Source of the DNA: Bolinopsis microptera
Taxonomy: Eukaryota; Ctenophora; Tentaculata; Lobata; Bolinopsidae
Assembly (NCBI RefSeq): GCF_026151205.1
Contig: NC_087078.1
Location: forward strand, 10,483,675-10,547,674
Length of the DNA stretch: 64,000 nt
Direction of reading: 5' to 3'
Positions 54,427 through 64,000 of this stretch are shown here, piece by piece (the stretch's first letter is position 1; each line of letters begins with the position of its first letter). The notes beneath the pieces were generated by a model that ran no database searches, was not told where the DNA came from, and saw only the letters and a list, made by a program, of their open reading frames with translations. The translations under genes and the position numbers were made by a program.

Positions 54427-55620
54427 AATGTAACATGAATCGGCCACAAAGCCACAGGATGACCGACATCATCGACACTACTTTGGATGATCTTCAACTT
54501 ATATTTGTATGAATTTTGAGATTGACTTTAGAAAAATTTGAGATCAAGGACCAAGAGAAGGAATAATACTTTTCATCGGGTTTTATACAAATATTCCAAT
54601 GATAATATTTGCAATATGATTTAAATGATACTTGTGATGTAAAAACTCAATCTTTAACTTCAAGTTGAAATCTGAAAATGTTCTACTGGTAGTACTCCAG
54701 TAGCAGGGTGTAACTGTAGGTAGTTGAGTGTGCACTAGGATGTACAGAGTTTTTTGCTACATAATTGGGTTAAATAGGTCATTGGTAACTCAGATCAAAT
54801 CACTTAGGTGCGCATGTTGTGTCGCTAGTCCCAACCCTGTGGGACCACGCCCATATTTCATATTAGGCGGATATATGTGAAATTTATATCTCAGAAGTAC
54901 GGCTTATCTCAGAAGTACGGCTTAGTAACTTAAGGTTGTGCTAAAAAGCTAAAAATGACCGCGATACACATGTTTATATTAGCACTGTAAATGCTCACCA
55001 CATAACACATTTGATATAATCACATACGACTAGGAACTCAGGAGTCAGGAACCGAGTACCTGTCTAGGGATTTAGCTGCAGGACTGGAATCGGTCAGATA
55101 TCGATAAATCTTCCTTTTTTTCAGACCAGAACCGAGGGGCAAACAGGAAAATTAAAATCTTACTGAAAAGTTTTAAGATTTCCGACCGCTTGCTGCTAAA
55201 GTGCTAAATCTCAGAAAATTAAAAAATGTATCCTAACAGTTTTGAAATTTCCGATTTGGTAATTTTAATAGATACTGTACATAATATTGTATAATTATAA
55301 ATAAGCACTAAATTAAACTTCCAGTGGACTGTGGAAGTCATCATAGGACAGGATGATGGATCGAGTTCAACAGTCCGTCGTAGTCCTTTCCTTTCTTCTG
55401 TTGAGGAGGAGGAGGCTGTCTCATCATCTTCTAGTTGATTTTCCGGAAGATTGAAGGTTACTTACTTACTTTTACTTTTTTTCCGTAACCGTTACGTGTA
55501 AGTGTTTTGTAGATACGGGTTAACTATCCTTCCTCCGGCGTTTTACTAGTAATCATATAGCCCCTCCCGGATCACGGATTGCAACATTGTCATTGCCATG
55601 TTACGCAAATAAATGTCGCG
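54427..55620. other. Downstream spacer, no gene seen
   Basis: AT-rich and without recognisable coding sequence. Should include the 3' UTR of the gene ending at 54,426. The phrase CTCAGAAGTACGGCTTA is tandemly duplicated at about 54,890-54,922. Confidence 0.45.
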
Positions 55621-56400
55621 CTAACGAAATATTTGCCATCTCAGCAAAATATGCGCCGTGTTATGGTTTATTTGCATAGCTGCACGTGATGATGCAAATA
55701 TTTTACAAGGAGGCGAATAATACGTTATTTGACATACGTTGCATGCCACTTTTCGTGCGCCGAATTTGTGATACGTAACATGTATCAATACGTTATGGAA
55801 AATGCGCATTCTTAGAGAAATATTTGCCAAACGGTCTGACACGCGTTCAGCGTTGCATGCCCTTTTTTGGTTTGTTTACGCGTGCGAGAATGTAATCTTC
55901 GCATTATTAGCAAAATATTTGCCTCCTTATAATTTATTTGCGCGAGAGTTAAATCTACGCTTTCTTAGCAAAGCCAAAATATTCGCCACCTTATATTTAT
56001 AATTTATTCCCAGGAAACCCTACCGGCTGGGGTATATCTCCCAAAGTAAAATAAATAGAACCTTCCGATTTTCAACAAAATGTCCGTCTCGTAAATTTAA
56101 AGTTGGCTCCCCACGAGCCAAACTTGGGACAACTTAGATTCTGAATTAAACCAAAAAGTTTTATTTTGGGCTAAATAAAATATCACAGCTTTTAAACTTT
56201 GCGAAGTCTAGTAATGTCGTTGTCATGACTACTAGGCTCAATGCAGCGTGTGAAAGGTAAACTTGACGTGACGCGCGACGTCAAACGCGTGCTGTTGAAA
56301 ATCTATCACCTCTAGCGAGCCCAGCAGGCGGTAAGGTTTTCTGGGTTTGCGTGAAAGTTAAATCTACGCTTCCTAAGCAAAATATTCGCCACCCTATGTT
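55621..56400. repeat. Dispersed AAATATTTGCC repeat cluster
   Basis: The motif [A/G]CAAAATATT[T/C]GCC and the longer GTTAAATCTACGCTT[T/C]C[T/C]TA.GCAAA recur at about 55,627, 55,822, 55,908, 55,950 and 56,354-56,390, in more than one orientation, among CG-containing palindromic stretches. Likely overlapping small inverted-repeat elements. No coding sequence. Confidence 0.5.
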
Positions 56401-58340
56401 GTACATGTCCTTATGTTTGAACTACTCATGTTAACATATTGACCTGATTGCTGATATTTGTTGAACTGGAAGGAACGGTAATTGAACTTAAGCTCTTTAT
56501 AGTTATACACTGAAGTACACCAAGAAGCTACCTATCAATCTTTAAGTTCAAAGTTTTCATAGTGTTAGCAGTTAAAACTTTGAACTTCATCCCGTTTCAA
56601 ATTTCAAACTACAGTACGAATTATTGCACTTATGCCGGTTATACTAGGGGGTGCACCATAAAAATAAACTTGCTCGGATTTTTAAAATTTTTGTACCATT
56701 GTTTTCTAGAAACTGTGAGAATTTTCACAATACCAAATTTGTCATACCTTTTTAGAAAGATCAGTGAGTTTCGCCTAGGTGCCATATTTGATGATGCGCG
56801 GCTTTTGGAGCAAAATTAGCTGTAAAAGTCGCGTAATTTGACCAAATTTGACCAAATTTGTTGATTTTTGTCGTATTATTTGGATATATCTTCAGTTCCT
56901 TGAATGAGATCATTCTGAAAATTGGCGACGACCTTTCAATAGGGCTTTCACAACTGTCCGAAAAATTTGGTGGATATCGGAGTTGATATAGTGATCAAAA
57001 TGGGGCAAAATACGCTGCTTTTAGCTGTAACATAATGTCTGATGGTTGGATATGCTTTAAACTTTTCGGACACTTTCCTTGTAAGTCTATGAGTAAGCTT
57101 ACCAATTTTTGTTGCAATCGGAGGTCGGGAAGGATACTTAATATCTATTTGTTTGAAGAAAATTGTGCTGGCCGAAATTAGCGCTAAAAAACCATCCTAC
57201 AGTCGGCACGCGCGGCTCACTGTCGATGGCGCACTACCTAGTTATACTTATAACTGATAATACTCTCTCACTCTATCACTATCAGTATCAGTATCAGGCC
57301 GCGCAAACACCCTCACTACTTTCGGACGTTATCAATGATAACGTGCGGCCCTCAGATAAGAGTGCGAGAGTATCATTGCGTTGTAGGTTTACAACCTACC
57401 AGGACGCGCGCCGAGTTGGACTCGTCGACGGTCCAATATATGGAACAGATATTTTACGAGTATCACCCGTTAAATCATTGCGTTATAAACACACGCTTAA
57501 AAGTTAATGTGTGTTTATTTACCAATTAAACTTCATAGTTGATGTTAATAATAACTGTGTACGACTATAAGTATAACGGTAACACTAATGACTAACAGCT
57601 TCGATTTTTTACAAAACATCATATTCCGAACTAAACTTAAAGTGCGGTACCTATATGAGTCATGACCTAAACTATACTCCGCTAGAAACAATAAAATTTA
57701 AAGAATTGGACACTAGGGGAGCTACCTAGCGAACTTTAGTGTTAGAACTTAGAGCTTCAGTCCGTATCGTTTCAAACTACACTTACAGTACGTGACGGTG
57801 AATCAATAATGCCGGATATTGGATATAATGAGCTGGCGCACACGTTAATTATGACACGTATGATTAATGATTATGTTTATTTACCCACTGTAGTATGTTC
57901 TCATGCACTAAGTGAGTAAGTGCTGTGCGTACGACAAATTCGAATTCTTTGCAGAACCTGAACATTACCCAAACTAAAGTTAACATAACCCGAACTAAAG
58001 TCAACTATTGAACATGCACTAAAGTCCACCAGGGGAATATACTGAAAGATCTACTCTGACGAACTTAAGTCGTCAGATGAAGTCGTTGTGAGCTTCAGCT
58101 ACCACAATTTATCATTATCATCTCTGATCTCACATATTGGAATTATGCTAAAAAAGTAAGAAGTGAAAGCAATCATGATGTGTACGACACCAACTTTACC
58201 GTTACGTCGCGTTTAATTTTTACACAATACATTGATCAATCAAAATGATTGTAACCACGTACCGGTCACATATATTATTAAGAGGTAGTAAGATCTAGAT
58301 TTAAATATTGACACAATTATATAATATTAGGGAAGTTGGT
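56401..58340. other. Intergenic repeat-rich DNA, no gene seen
   Basis: Contains diverged related blocks, for example TTTCAAACTACA..TACAGTACG at about 56,600 and 57,770, and a GC-richer patch at 57,200-57,480 with an undistinguished 114-codon frame (57,163-57,507). I recognise no gene or RNA. Confidence 0.4.
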
Positions 58341-58820
58341 CGTTTAGCTCCGGACAGTCTATGCAACGTCTATGCAACGTCCGTGCAACAACAAAAGAAC
58401 CGTCTATGCAACGTCTATGCAACGTCCCTGCACAATGAACACTCTATGCACACTCCCTGCACAGTCAGTCTATGCAACGTCTATGCAACGTCTATGCAAC
58501 GTCCCTGCACAGTACCATATGAACACCGGCTACTAGCCGGCTACTAGCCGGCTAGTAGCCACTTTTGTAATAACAGCTCCTCAACTTCACATTAACAACC
58601 GGCTACTAACCGGCACTTGAAAAGTGGTCACTAGCCGGCTACTAACCGGCTACTAGCCGGCTAGTGACCACAAAGTGGCTACTAACCGGCTACTAACCGG
58701 TCACTAGCCGGCTATTAGCCGAGCTCTAAAGCAGACCTATTAGTAGCCGGTTCTAAACCGGCTACTAGCCGGCACTTGAAAAGCGGTCACTAGCCGGCTA
58801 CTAACCGGCTAATATTAACA
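58340..58820. repeat. Two short-unit repeat blocks (CTATGCAACGT and CCGGCTACTAG)
   Basis: From about 58,361 to 58,510 the unit TCTATGCAACG[T] repeats irregularly with CCCTGCACA spacers. From about 58,530 to 58,810 GGCTACTAGCCGG and GGCTACTAACCGG repeat, a partly palindromic motif that could form hairpins, interspersed with CACTTGAAAAG.GGTCACTAG. The local GC content is well above that of the surroundings. Confidence 0.7.
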
Positions 58821-59160
58821 TCACAACATGGTGAAAATATGTCTTCACTCGTTGCTCCAGCAGTTCCATAACCTACCTCATTCATTTATGGATACAAGGA
58901 ATACAAGGAATACAAGGAATACAAATTTAAAATCTTGAGCTACAATAGTAACTGTTAAGATAATAACAATATCATAAGATTTGAATTTATTATATTAATA
59001 TAACTTAACTAAAGTGAAAAATAAAGATTTGACATAAAATATTTTGTTTTCAGTCGCCTTAGTAATGCTGTAATGCTTGAGCCAGGTCACTTTGCAGTTT
59101 GCACTCGTCGTTGCGCGAAAAGAAACAAAAGCGGGTACAGTGATTTTCAGTGTTCACTGT

Positions 59161-62100
59161 TCATGTACTGGCCAGAGAGTCAACAAATTTCTTGCGGTTG
59201 TTAAAACACGTAGTGGCAAACCTAGCAACGACTCTCGTGAGGTGGACTTGACTTTCGTTCGTGATAAGTTCAATGATTTCACTGTTGTTGCTGATGAATT
59301 TGAGGAAGTTTGCTCCAGGGATGACATTGTGAACAGAATAAGATGTCGCAGACGGTTTGATTGGATTTGATATGAGTGACTGGATCTTGTCTAGGACTTT
59401 TCGCCTCGATGCAGCGTTAAGATCACAATGGTTAAGGAAGTGATCTTCATTCTCAATAATACCAGAACCTAAGACTATATTGCACCAGGAGCATATTCGC
59501 TCGTCACGAGGAGTTTGATTATATCGGCCAAGTTCAATTTCGAGTCGATGTGCACTGATCCGCAGTCTTGTGATATTAGCACGGTCTGCATATTTAATGA
59601 CACTATCTAGGTAATACTCTTTGTTAAATTTGGATTTTAGGTCACGATAGAATTCTAATTTCCGAGAAGTGTTGATACAGGACCCCCAATATTCTCTAAA
59701 GTTACATTTCAAAGTTTTAGTAATGACGTGTGGTGTAAATATTTTACTCCCGATGGGTTGTGTTGATTGAGGAGGAATTCGTTTCTTGAAACCGTTGTGA
59801 ATAAGAAAGTCCTCTTTTGGTGGTTTTGCGATACTCGGGTTTCTTTCGAAAAGTAACTTGGAGTGATTGTTTTTGAGTGTGCGGTAGGCTGTGACATGAT
59901 CGGTAGAGAAACATGGGTCTAGCGCGAGGACAGGCTCCAAACCCCTGTACCAGTCCAATTTCATGTTCATCTGTTCTTTGAAAGCTAAGGAGACAAGGGA
60001 GTTATCTTTGAGATTTTTCAAACGTTGGCTATATTTGAGAGTGAGGTTAATACATTCATAGATTAATGGGTAGCGGCCTGACTCACCCCAGACGCCTGCG
60101 TTGCTGGCTTTACGATTTACCCCCAGTGACCATTTAAGAAAGTGAAGGTGAACTTTTTCGCTGTTCAGAAGGCTAATTTTCTTGAGGATACTAGTTTGAA
60201 ATTTTGTTTTTGTGTCGGCATCCATATTGAGATCGACTTGTTTTGTTATGTGTTTTATGATAGCCATGTTAGGTGTGTAAATAGGCGCTCCGTAAAGAAC
60301 GATAGGTTTAATAAGACCATCAAAGAGTGTTGTTAGAGAGCGGAATGATAATTTGGATTTGTTTACTGAGCTTTTCATGGCATAAAGTGCACGCATGGCT
60401 TTCTTTTTGAGCTCAGTTCGGGCATTTGTGAATGTGCCGGATTTGTGTATTTCGATTCCTAGATAGCAGTATGACTCGACTTCTTCTAACAAGTGATCAC
60501 CAATTTTGAGGGGAACCGGCTGATAAGTATCAAAACGGGCATTAAATTTCATGAGTTTAGTTTTATCTGCATTAATTTCGACGCCCCATTCCAAGCAGAA
60601 ATTGTTCAAAGCATCGAGTTGCTTTTGGAGGGTTTTGGGGTCCAGTGCCAAGAGTATCAGATCATCTGCCCATAGTAAGTGACTGATAAGTTGGTTCATT
60701 AGTTTCGGACAGTTATCATATTCTAGTCGAGGGGAAAGATCTCTGATGTATATCTTAAATAGATCAGGGGAAAGTGGATGACCCTGTTCAGTTCCTTTAT
60801 TGATATCAAATTTTTCGCTGACAAATCCAGATAGTTTTATCTGGCCAGTGGAATTTTTATACATATGTTTAAGAACATTAAATGTTTTGCCAGTGATACC
60901 TAGTTTAGCTAATTTTAAGAAAAGAGCTTCACGGCAAACAGAGTCGAAGGCCTTCCGGAAGTCCACAAAAACAGCATAGACGGGAACCTTGAGCTTTTTG
61001 TATTTAGACGTAATGGTGTTGAGTGTGAGTATGTGGTCATATGTTTGAGCTCCTTTAGCGAAGCCAAGTTGATTTATGGGGTCCGGGTTGTATTCATTTT
61101 TGAACTTGATTATCCTGTTTAACATAATGGTCGAAAATAGTTTTCCGATTGTACTACTCACAGCAACTGCTCTGTAATTGTCTGGATTATCTTTGTCGCC
61201 TTTTTTGTGTAGGGGTGTAATAATGCTGTTGTTCCATGGGTAAGTTCCAGTGTCCAAACAGCGGTTAAAGACTTTGCAAAGGAGTTGTGTGTTTGTTGTG
61301 GACAAGGTCTTCAGTATTTCATTACATATCATATCCTCCGAGGAACTTTTGCCGTTTTTGAGTGAAGAGATCGCAGTAGATATTTCGTCCACAGAGATCT
61401 GGCCATTGAGTATTGATTGTGCAGGGGATGGTTGGAAATTATTGTTAATAGCCTCTGCATTTTGAAGCATTTCTTCCTTATTCTCTACAGTTATGGTGCT
61501 ATGTGCATTGGCATAAAGTTTACCAAAGAATTTTTGAAAGTTGTCCATGTCATGGCAATCAAATTTGTCAACTCTTCCTTTAAATTTTTTCAGTTTTTTG
61601 AATTGTTTCCAGTTAAGAATTTTACCAGATTCAATATCTGTATTCAGTTTGTCAAGATATTTGTTTTTTGTACGGTCAATTAAACTTTTGTACGTATTTT
61701 TTACTTGGTAAAAATTTTTTCGAAGATAATCGCTATTGGGGAAATCAGAAACAATTTGAGCTGCACGAGTACAAGATATTTTAGCTTCTCTGGTGGCTTG
61801 TGTGAACCAGGGTTGTTTATTTATTGATCCCTTTTTGGTTATTTTGGGATGTTTGGTCTTTTGGAGACATTTGTCTGCTATTTTGTTCAAGTGTACTGTG
61901 ATATCTTCGTTTAATTTGTATGTACCTAGGAGATCTTCGGGATAATCTGTTTCTAAGAGGCTTTTGGAACATTCTTCCACAAGTGGGTCCATCATTGTAT
62001 CCCGTAAGCTTGAAAGGCTATCAGGAGTTATTTTGTAACGAAGTGGGGCTCGAGCGTAAGTTTCATGGAGTGCCTTTGTGTTTACAAGAGTGTTGGAAGG

Positions 62101-62922
62101 AGAGAAGTTGAGTGCCAGGAGTAGTGGTTTATGATCAGAAAAGCAAGTGAACGGCTGGATTGTCATATGACTTAGATACTTACTGCAGTTTGGTGATATA
62201 ATAAAGTAGTCAACAACGCTGGCACCGCTGGTCTGAATACAAGTGAAGTCACCATATGAGTCTCCTAAAGTTCTCCCATTGAGAATATGGAGTTCATTAT
62301 TGACAAGCATTTCTAGAAAGGGTCTTTTGTAATTGTTCGACTTTTTGTCCTTTGAGTTCCTGGTTGGAAGTTCTTGTGGGGTGTAGTCTTCTGGCAGGGG
62401 AATGAAGCTCTCGTAGCCACATTTGTCCTCTTTGATAAAGTCAATGTCATGGCCGATACGCGAGTTGAAGTCACCACAAGTAATGACATCACCTTTACTT
62501 AAAAGAACATTGAGAAATTGGTCCAGTTCACGGATGGTGTCAAAGCCCGAAATATTTGAGTTTTTAGAGGAAGTGTTAGCTGGCTTAATGTATGAGTTAA
62601 CAATGAATATATCATTATCTACGCCAAAGTAATTTTTGTCAAGTTTACAGGCAACAACATCTTCAATTGTGGATTTTTCAAGTTTAACGCCTTTGGATAT
62701 TTCGTTTTGGACCATTATGCATACGCCACCATGTTTTTTGTCCCGGCGGGTTTTATTGAAGGACCTGTAACCCGAGTGTTTGACAGGTTGTCTTATTTCT
62801 TGAAGGCAGACAATAGGAAACTTGTCAAAGACGGCACAAAATTGAGGGTCATCAAACTTAGAGCCAAAAGTTGTATTTGTTGATTGGATGTTCCAGCTTA
62901 TAATTTTGGATTGTAAATTCAT
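59161..62922 (-). CDS. Retrotransposon ORF2: endonuclease and reverse transcriptase
   Basis: An uninterrupted 1253-residue protein. Residues 1 to about 275 form an APE-type endonuclease (IISWNIQSTN at 7-16, CLQEIRQ at 39-45, CGDFNSRIG near 147, CFSDHKPLLLAL near 262). The reverse transcriptase spans roughly 560-830: SSLKNGKSSSEDMICNEIL, VYAVFVDFRKAFDSV, GTEQGHPLSPDLFKIYIRDL and the catalytic box LLWADDLILLAL near residue 751, where W replaces the more usual Y or F before ADD. The C-terminal region carries a zinc-binding motif ERICSWCNIVLG....HFLNHC near residue 1165. The protein would nick target DNA and prime reverse transcription of the element RNA. No stop or frameshift is present, so the element could be recently or currently active. 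Confidence 0.93.
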   Translation of the reverse strand: MNLQSKIISWNIQSTNTTFGSKFDDPQFCAVFDKFPIVCLQEIRQPVKHSGYRSFNKTRRDKKHGGVCIMVQNEISKGVKLEKSTIEDVVACKLDKNYFGVDNDIFIVNSYIKPANTSSKNSNISGFDTIRELDQFLNVLLSKGDVITCGDFNSRIGHDIDFIKEDKCGYESFIPLPEDYTPQELPTRNSKDKKSNNYKRPFLEMLVNNELHILNGRTLGDSYGDFTCIQTSGASVVDYFIISPNCSKYLSHMTIQPFTCFSDHKPLLLALNFSPSNTLVNTKALHETYARAPLRYKITPDSLSSLRDTMMDPLVEECSKSLLETDYPEDLLGTYKLNEDITVHLNKIADKCLQKTKHPKITKKGSINKQPWFTQATREAKISCTRAAQIVSDFPNSDYLRKNFYQVKNTYKSLIDRTKNKYLDKLNTDIESGKILNWKQFKKLKKFKGRVDKFDCHDMDNFQKFFGKLYANAHSTITVENKEEMLQNAEAINNNFQPSPAQSILNGQISVDEISTAISSLKNGKSSSEDMICNEILKTLSTTNTQLLCKVFNRCLDTGTYPWNNSIITPLHKKGDKDNPDNYRAVAVSSTIGKLFSTIMLNRIIKFKNEYNPDPINQLGFAKGAQTYDHILTLNTITSKYKKLKVPVYAVFVDFRKAFDSVCREALFLKLAKLGITGKTFNVLKHMYKNSTGQIKLSGFVSEKFDINKGTEQGHPLSPDLFKIYIRDLSPRLEYDNCPKLMNQLISHLLWADDLILLALDPKTLQKQLDALNNFCLEWGVEINADKTKLMKFNARFDTYQPVPLKIGDHLLEEVESYCYLGIEIHKSGTFTNARTELKKKAMRALYAMKSSVNKSKLSFRSLTTLFDGLIKPIVLYGAPIYTPNMAIIKHITKQVDLNMDADTKTKFQTSILKKISLLNSEKVHLHFLKWSLGVNRKASNAGVWGESGRYPLIYECINLTLKYSQRLKNLKDNSLVSLAFKEQMNMKLDWYRGLEPVLALDPCFSTDHVTAYRTLKNNHSKLLFERNPSIAKPPKEDFLIHNGFKKRIPPQSTQPIGSKIFTPHVITKTLKCNFREYWGSCINTSRKLEFYRDLKSKFNKEYYLDSVIKYADRANITRLRISAHRLEIELGRYNQTPRDERICSWCNIVLGSGIIENEDHFLNHCDLNAASRRKVLDKIQSLISNPIKPSATSYSVHNVIPGANFLKFISNNSEIIELITNESQVHLTRVVARFATTCFNNRKKFVDSLAST

Positions 62923-62972
62923 AGTATTTTTTCAAGAGGTTGGGTTGGTGGTCATGATTTGAAGACTAAAAT

Positions 62973-64000
62973 TTAGACTGGAAGCTCAAACTCCCTGAAG
63001 ATCTTGTCGAGGGTGTCTCTCATGGTGTTGGTGATTGCATGCATTCCTCTTTCTGATAGATGGAGATTATCGCGGAAGTACATCAAGTTCTGCTTAGAAG
63101 TGGACTGAGTGTTAATGAAGAACTTATCATTTCTCTGAAGGAAAATCCTTTTTGTTGTAGGGTCCTCGTCTTGCTGCTGATTGACCAATAAGGACAGGGA
63201 TCTCCTCAAGGAAAAGACGTGTCGGTTCTGGTAGGTGTTTCCGTTCAGTAGGGGGCAAGAGATGACCAGTCTGGTGGTGGGAGATACTAGTTCTAGCATT
63301 TCATTAAAGATCTTGAAGTTGTCGATGATTTTGGTAATGTCCTCTCCTTTGTGTATATCATTGATGCCGAGATGTACATATATTAGTTGAGGCTTCTCTG
63401 TTGGTATTTTGCTCCCCATCATGTATTCACCGGTCAGTGATTCACTACATGTAAAGTCAATTCTTTTGAAATTCAACCTATATTTCCTAAATTCCAAGCA
63501 TGACTCATCAATGTGTCTCATAATTGAATCGGTAACAAGCCAAACGTTGATGGGTTGCCCACTTTCGACCAAGACTTTCAGGGAGGGCTTTATTGGATCG
63601 GGGAAACCAAATTTGGGCGAAGGCGAGGCTAGGTTCGGTTGGTCTCCTAACGCTGCTATTTCTTTTATCAAAGGGTCAGTTTGAATTGCGACTTCGCACA
63701 TTTGGTGTGTTACATACGCGTGGATGTCTTTAATGTGCTCCCTTGTTTCATCGCAGAAGACACTATTGTAGTAGCTCCCCATGTCTTCCACCGATTTCTT
63801 CATGATATCTACTCCATTTTGACTAAGGTCGTTCAGAATCTTCCTCATTGACTGAAGGTCATCTTTTGTGCCGTTTATGTTCTCCACAAGGTCATCAATT
63901 TTACCATTGCACTCCTTTATCGTTTGTGTAAACACATTTGTCTTGCTCAGATTGTCGATTCTGTTGTTGCAATCACTCACTGCACTTTTCAAATCACTTA
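62973..64000 (-). CDS. Retrotransposon ORF1 with SGNH/GDSL esterase domain (5' partial)
   Basis: At least 339 residues on the minus strand, open to the window edge. The ATG at 63,992 need not be the start. The N-terminal visible part is coiled-coil-like, rich in N, D, K and hydrophobic heptads (NNRIDNLSKTN, GKIDDLVENI). The C-terminal part is an SGNH hydrolase: block I VTDSIMRHID (about residue 153, T-D-S instead of G-D-S), block III HLGINDIHKG (about residue 211) and block V LHLSERGMH with the catalytic-type histidine (about residue 312). ORF1 proteins with such an esterase domain are known in CR1-clade elements, where they bind nucleic acid and may act on membranes or lipids. It precedes ORF2 by 50 bp. 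Sequence is intact as far as visible. Confidence 0.88.
   Translation of the reverse strand, partial: SDLKSAVSDCNNRIDNLSKTNVFTQTIKECNGKIDDLVENINGTKDDLQSMRKILNDLSQNGVDIMKKSVEDMGSYYNSVFCDETREHIKDIHAYVTHQMCEVAIQTDPLIKEIAALGDQPNLASPSPKFGFPDPIKPSLKVLVESGQPINVWLVTDSIMRHIDESCLEFRKYRLNFKRIDFTCSESLTGEYMMGSKIPTEKPQLIYVHLGINDIHKGEDITKIIDNFKIFNEMLELVSPTTRLVISCPLLNGNTYQNRHVFSLRRSLSLLVNQQQDEDPTTKRIFLQRNDKFFINTQSTSKQNLMYFRDNLHLSERGMHAITNTMRDTLDKIFREFELPV

Larger units (their letters stand above)
58897..64000 (-). mobile_element. CR1/L2-like non-LTR retrotransposon, 5' end beyond the window
   Basis: Minus-strand element with an esterase-domain ORF1 (62,973 to beyond 64,000) and an endonuclease/RT ORF2 (59,161-62,922), separated by 50 bp, the usual CR1-clade plan. 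The presumed 3' end lies near a tandem of the 9-mer GGAATACAA (58,897-58,925 on the plus strand), as CR1/L2-type elements often end in a short tandem repeat; this boundary is inferred. Both ORFs are intact as far as visible, so the copy is young. Confidence 0.8.

Noticed and set aside
57163-57507. 114-codon plus-strand frame in a GC-richer patch
   Set aside because: No recognisable domain, an overlapping frame of similar quality, and dispersed-repeat surroundings.

Overview
The window is nuclear DNA from an AT-rich invertebrate animal. It has spliced genes with GT-AG introns mostly of 0.1-1 kb, orthologues of animal housekeeping genes (TTC27, GINS2, HYPK, PCLAF, RanGAP1/RanBP2-type domains), C2H2 zinc fingers, non-LTR retrotransposons and many small inverted-repeat elements. 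The phylum cannot be fixed from the sequence; an early-branching or fast-evolving lineage would fit.

Layout. (1) 1 to about 18,540 is poor-quality or corrupted sequence: homopolymer runs dominate and frames are broken. It still shows three head-to-tail units of about 4-5.7 kb, each with a degraded copy of the zinc-finger gene that is clean at 25,137-26,015. Quality recovers abruptly at the 5' edge of TTC27. (2) 18,570-24,316 holds TTC27, a five-exon GINS2, a small transposon-like element with a 6-bp target duplication, and HYPK. (3) 24,888-26,059 is a zinc-finger gene enclosed by transposon-like termini and a 12-bp direct repeat. (4) 26,350-28,352 holds two tandem two-exon genes for small secreted eight-cysteine proteins. 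(5) 29,396-35,209 is a PCLAF (PCNA-associated factor) gene whose second intron carries a 736-bp near-perfect fold-back flanked by TTAA and a broken 3.5-kb non-LTR element between 26-bp direct repeats. (6) 36,505-42,548 is the most striking gene: 13 exons, 1200 residues, in which a RanBP2/Nup358-like cassette (FG repeats, two Ran-binding domains, a RanBP2-type zinc finger, more FG repeats) sits inside RanGAP1, between its LRR GAP plus acidic region and its C-terminal SUMO-acceptor domain. (7) 43,485-54,426 is an unidentified seven-exon gene (292 aa) with introns packed with repeats: a tRNA-Ile gene split by a 2.7-kb fold-back, an 18-copy 30-bp array and a roughly 54-copy 35-bp array each starting at an exon/5' splice-site junction, and a 366-bp satellite with a 731-bp higher-order period. 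(8) 54,427-58,896 is repeat-rich intergenic DNA. (9) 58,897-64,000 is a CR1/L2-like non-LTR retrotransposon on the minus strand with an esterase-type ORF1 (cut by the window end) and an intact 1253-aa endonuclease/reverse-transcriptase ORF2.

Functionally, GINS2 (CMG helicase) and PCLAF (PCNA binding) are replication genes, TTC27 and HYPK are housekeeping factors, and the fused Ran gene would put Ran-GTP hydrolysis, Ran-GTP capture and nuclear-pore-type FG repeats in one chain. In vertebrates this coupling depends on SUMO-RanGAP1 docking onto the separate protein RanBP2. All intron-exon models were made by eye from splice signals, frame and family knowledge.
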